Assembly (NCBI GenBank): GCA_024277485.1
Contig: JAJRVA010000016.1
Location: 1-7,423, forward strand
DNA from: Deltaproteobacteria bacterium
Lineage (GTDB): Bacteria; Desulfobacterota; Desulfobulbia; Desulfobulbales; Desulfobulbaceae
Direction of reading: 5' to 3'
DNA length: 7,423 nt
The position numbers and the translations under genes are program-made. Within the stretch, counting starts at the first letter, position 1; every line of letters starts with the position of its first letter. The notes under the pieces were generated by a model. That model ran no database searches. It was not told the origin of the DNA and worked only from the letters and a program-made list of their open reading frames with translations. This document shows, one piece after another, positions 7,273 to 7,423 of the stretch.

Positions 7273-7423
7273 TCAAAACTTTACGGGCTGTTGCCCAAAG
7301 TTGTTTTGAGACATTGATACCTGCATCCGCATTTGCTTAAGGTGCTTCAATTTGGTGCTAGCGAATCGAATTTGCAATAACAAGCATCTCCAATAGTTCT
7401 GAATTTGTGTCATCATTCCATTA
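7273..7423 (-). other. AT-rich region upstream of mdh with an open frame of at least 47 codons
   Basis: The distal 123 bases (7301-7423) are about 37% GC, clearly lower than the coding region to the left. A minus-strand frame is open from the right edge and ends with TGA at 7273-7275; with ATG at 7416 it would encode 47 residues, basic and Gln-rich (for example MMTQIQNYW at the start and QQPVKF at the end). I recognise no family. It could be the tail of an upstream gene, such as a transposase, or chance. Two GGTGCT copies 13 bases apart lie at 7341-7359. No confident promoter for mdh was found; a TTGCAA hexamer lacks a good -10 partner. Confidence 0.25.
7278..7301 (-). promoter_or_regulatory. 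Imperfect hairpin in the mdh leader
   Basis: The minus strand can fold as ACTTTGGGC, loop AACA, then GCCC-gt-AAAGT: nine base pairs with a two-base bulge. It ends about 20 bases before the mdh start codon. There is no T run after it, so a terminator is unlikely. It may be a leader structure or part of a mobile-element end. Confidence 0.35.

Overview
The window carries six protein-coding genes, all on the minus strand, packed with little or no space between them. In transcription order (right to left) they are: an LDH-like malate dehydrogenase (mdh), a 785-aa CofD/YvcK-like protein, a membrane-bound hybrid sensor histidine kinase, a single-domain response regulator, a protein with a C-terminal J domain, and the first 191 codons of an MdlA-like ABC exporter subunit that runs off the left edge. 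The large plus-strand open frames are antisense shadows of these genes. I see no RNA gene, CRISPR array or complete mobile element.

The protein styles suggest an anaerobic Desulfobacterota bacterium, possibly near the Desulfobulbales. The hints are a PAS domain with a Cys cluster ahead of an HDFNN-type kinase core, an LDH-like malate dehydrogenase, a large YvcK-like protein with extra domains, and a moderately GC-rich coding sequence. This is inference from family resemblance, since no marker gene is present.

Layout: 7258-7423 is a short AT-rich leader (about 37% GC over its distal 123 bases), containing an imperfect hairpin and an open frame of at least 47 codons that could be the tail of something upstream. 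mdh is followed after 8 bases by the CofD/YvcK-like gene, which is followed after 4 bases by the kinase. The kinase overlaps the response regulator by 20 bases. A 107-base gap precedes the J-domain gene, and the J-domain stop codon lies in a probable GTGA overlap with the ABC transporter start. No convincing terminator is visible, so one long transcript, or two split at the 107-base gap, is the simplest reading.

How the genes may work together: malate dehydrogenase acts in the TCA cycle and gluconeogenesis. YvcK/GlmR proteins are known in Bacillus to be needed for growth on gluconeogenic carbon and to bind UDP-GlcNAc, so the first pair may link central carbon flux to envelope precursor supply. 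The kinase and response regulator form a phosphotransfer pair with two receiver domains and no DNA-binding output encoded here. The J-domain protein and the exporter may belong to a separate process. The most interesting parts are the unassigned C-terminal part of the CofD/YvcK-like protein and the unassigned N-terminal part of the J-domain protein.
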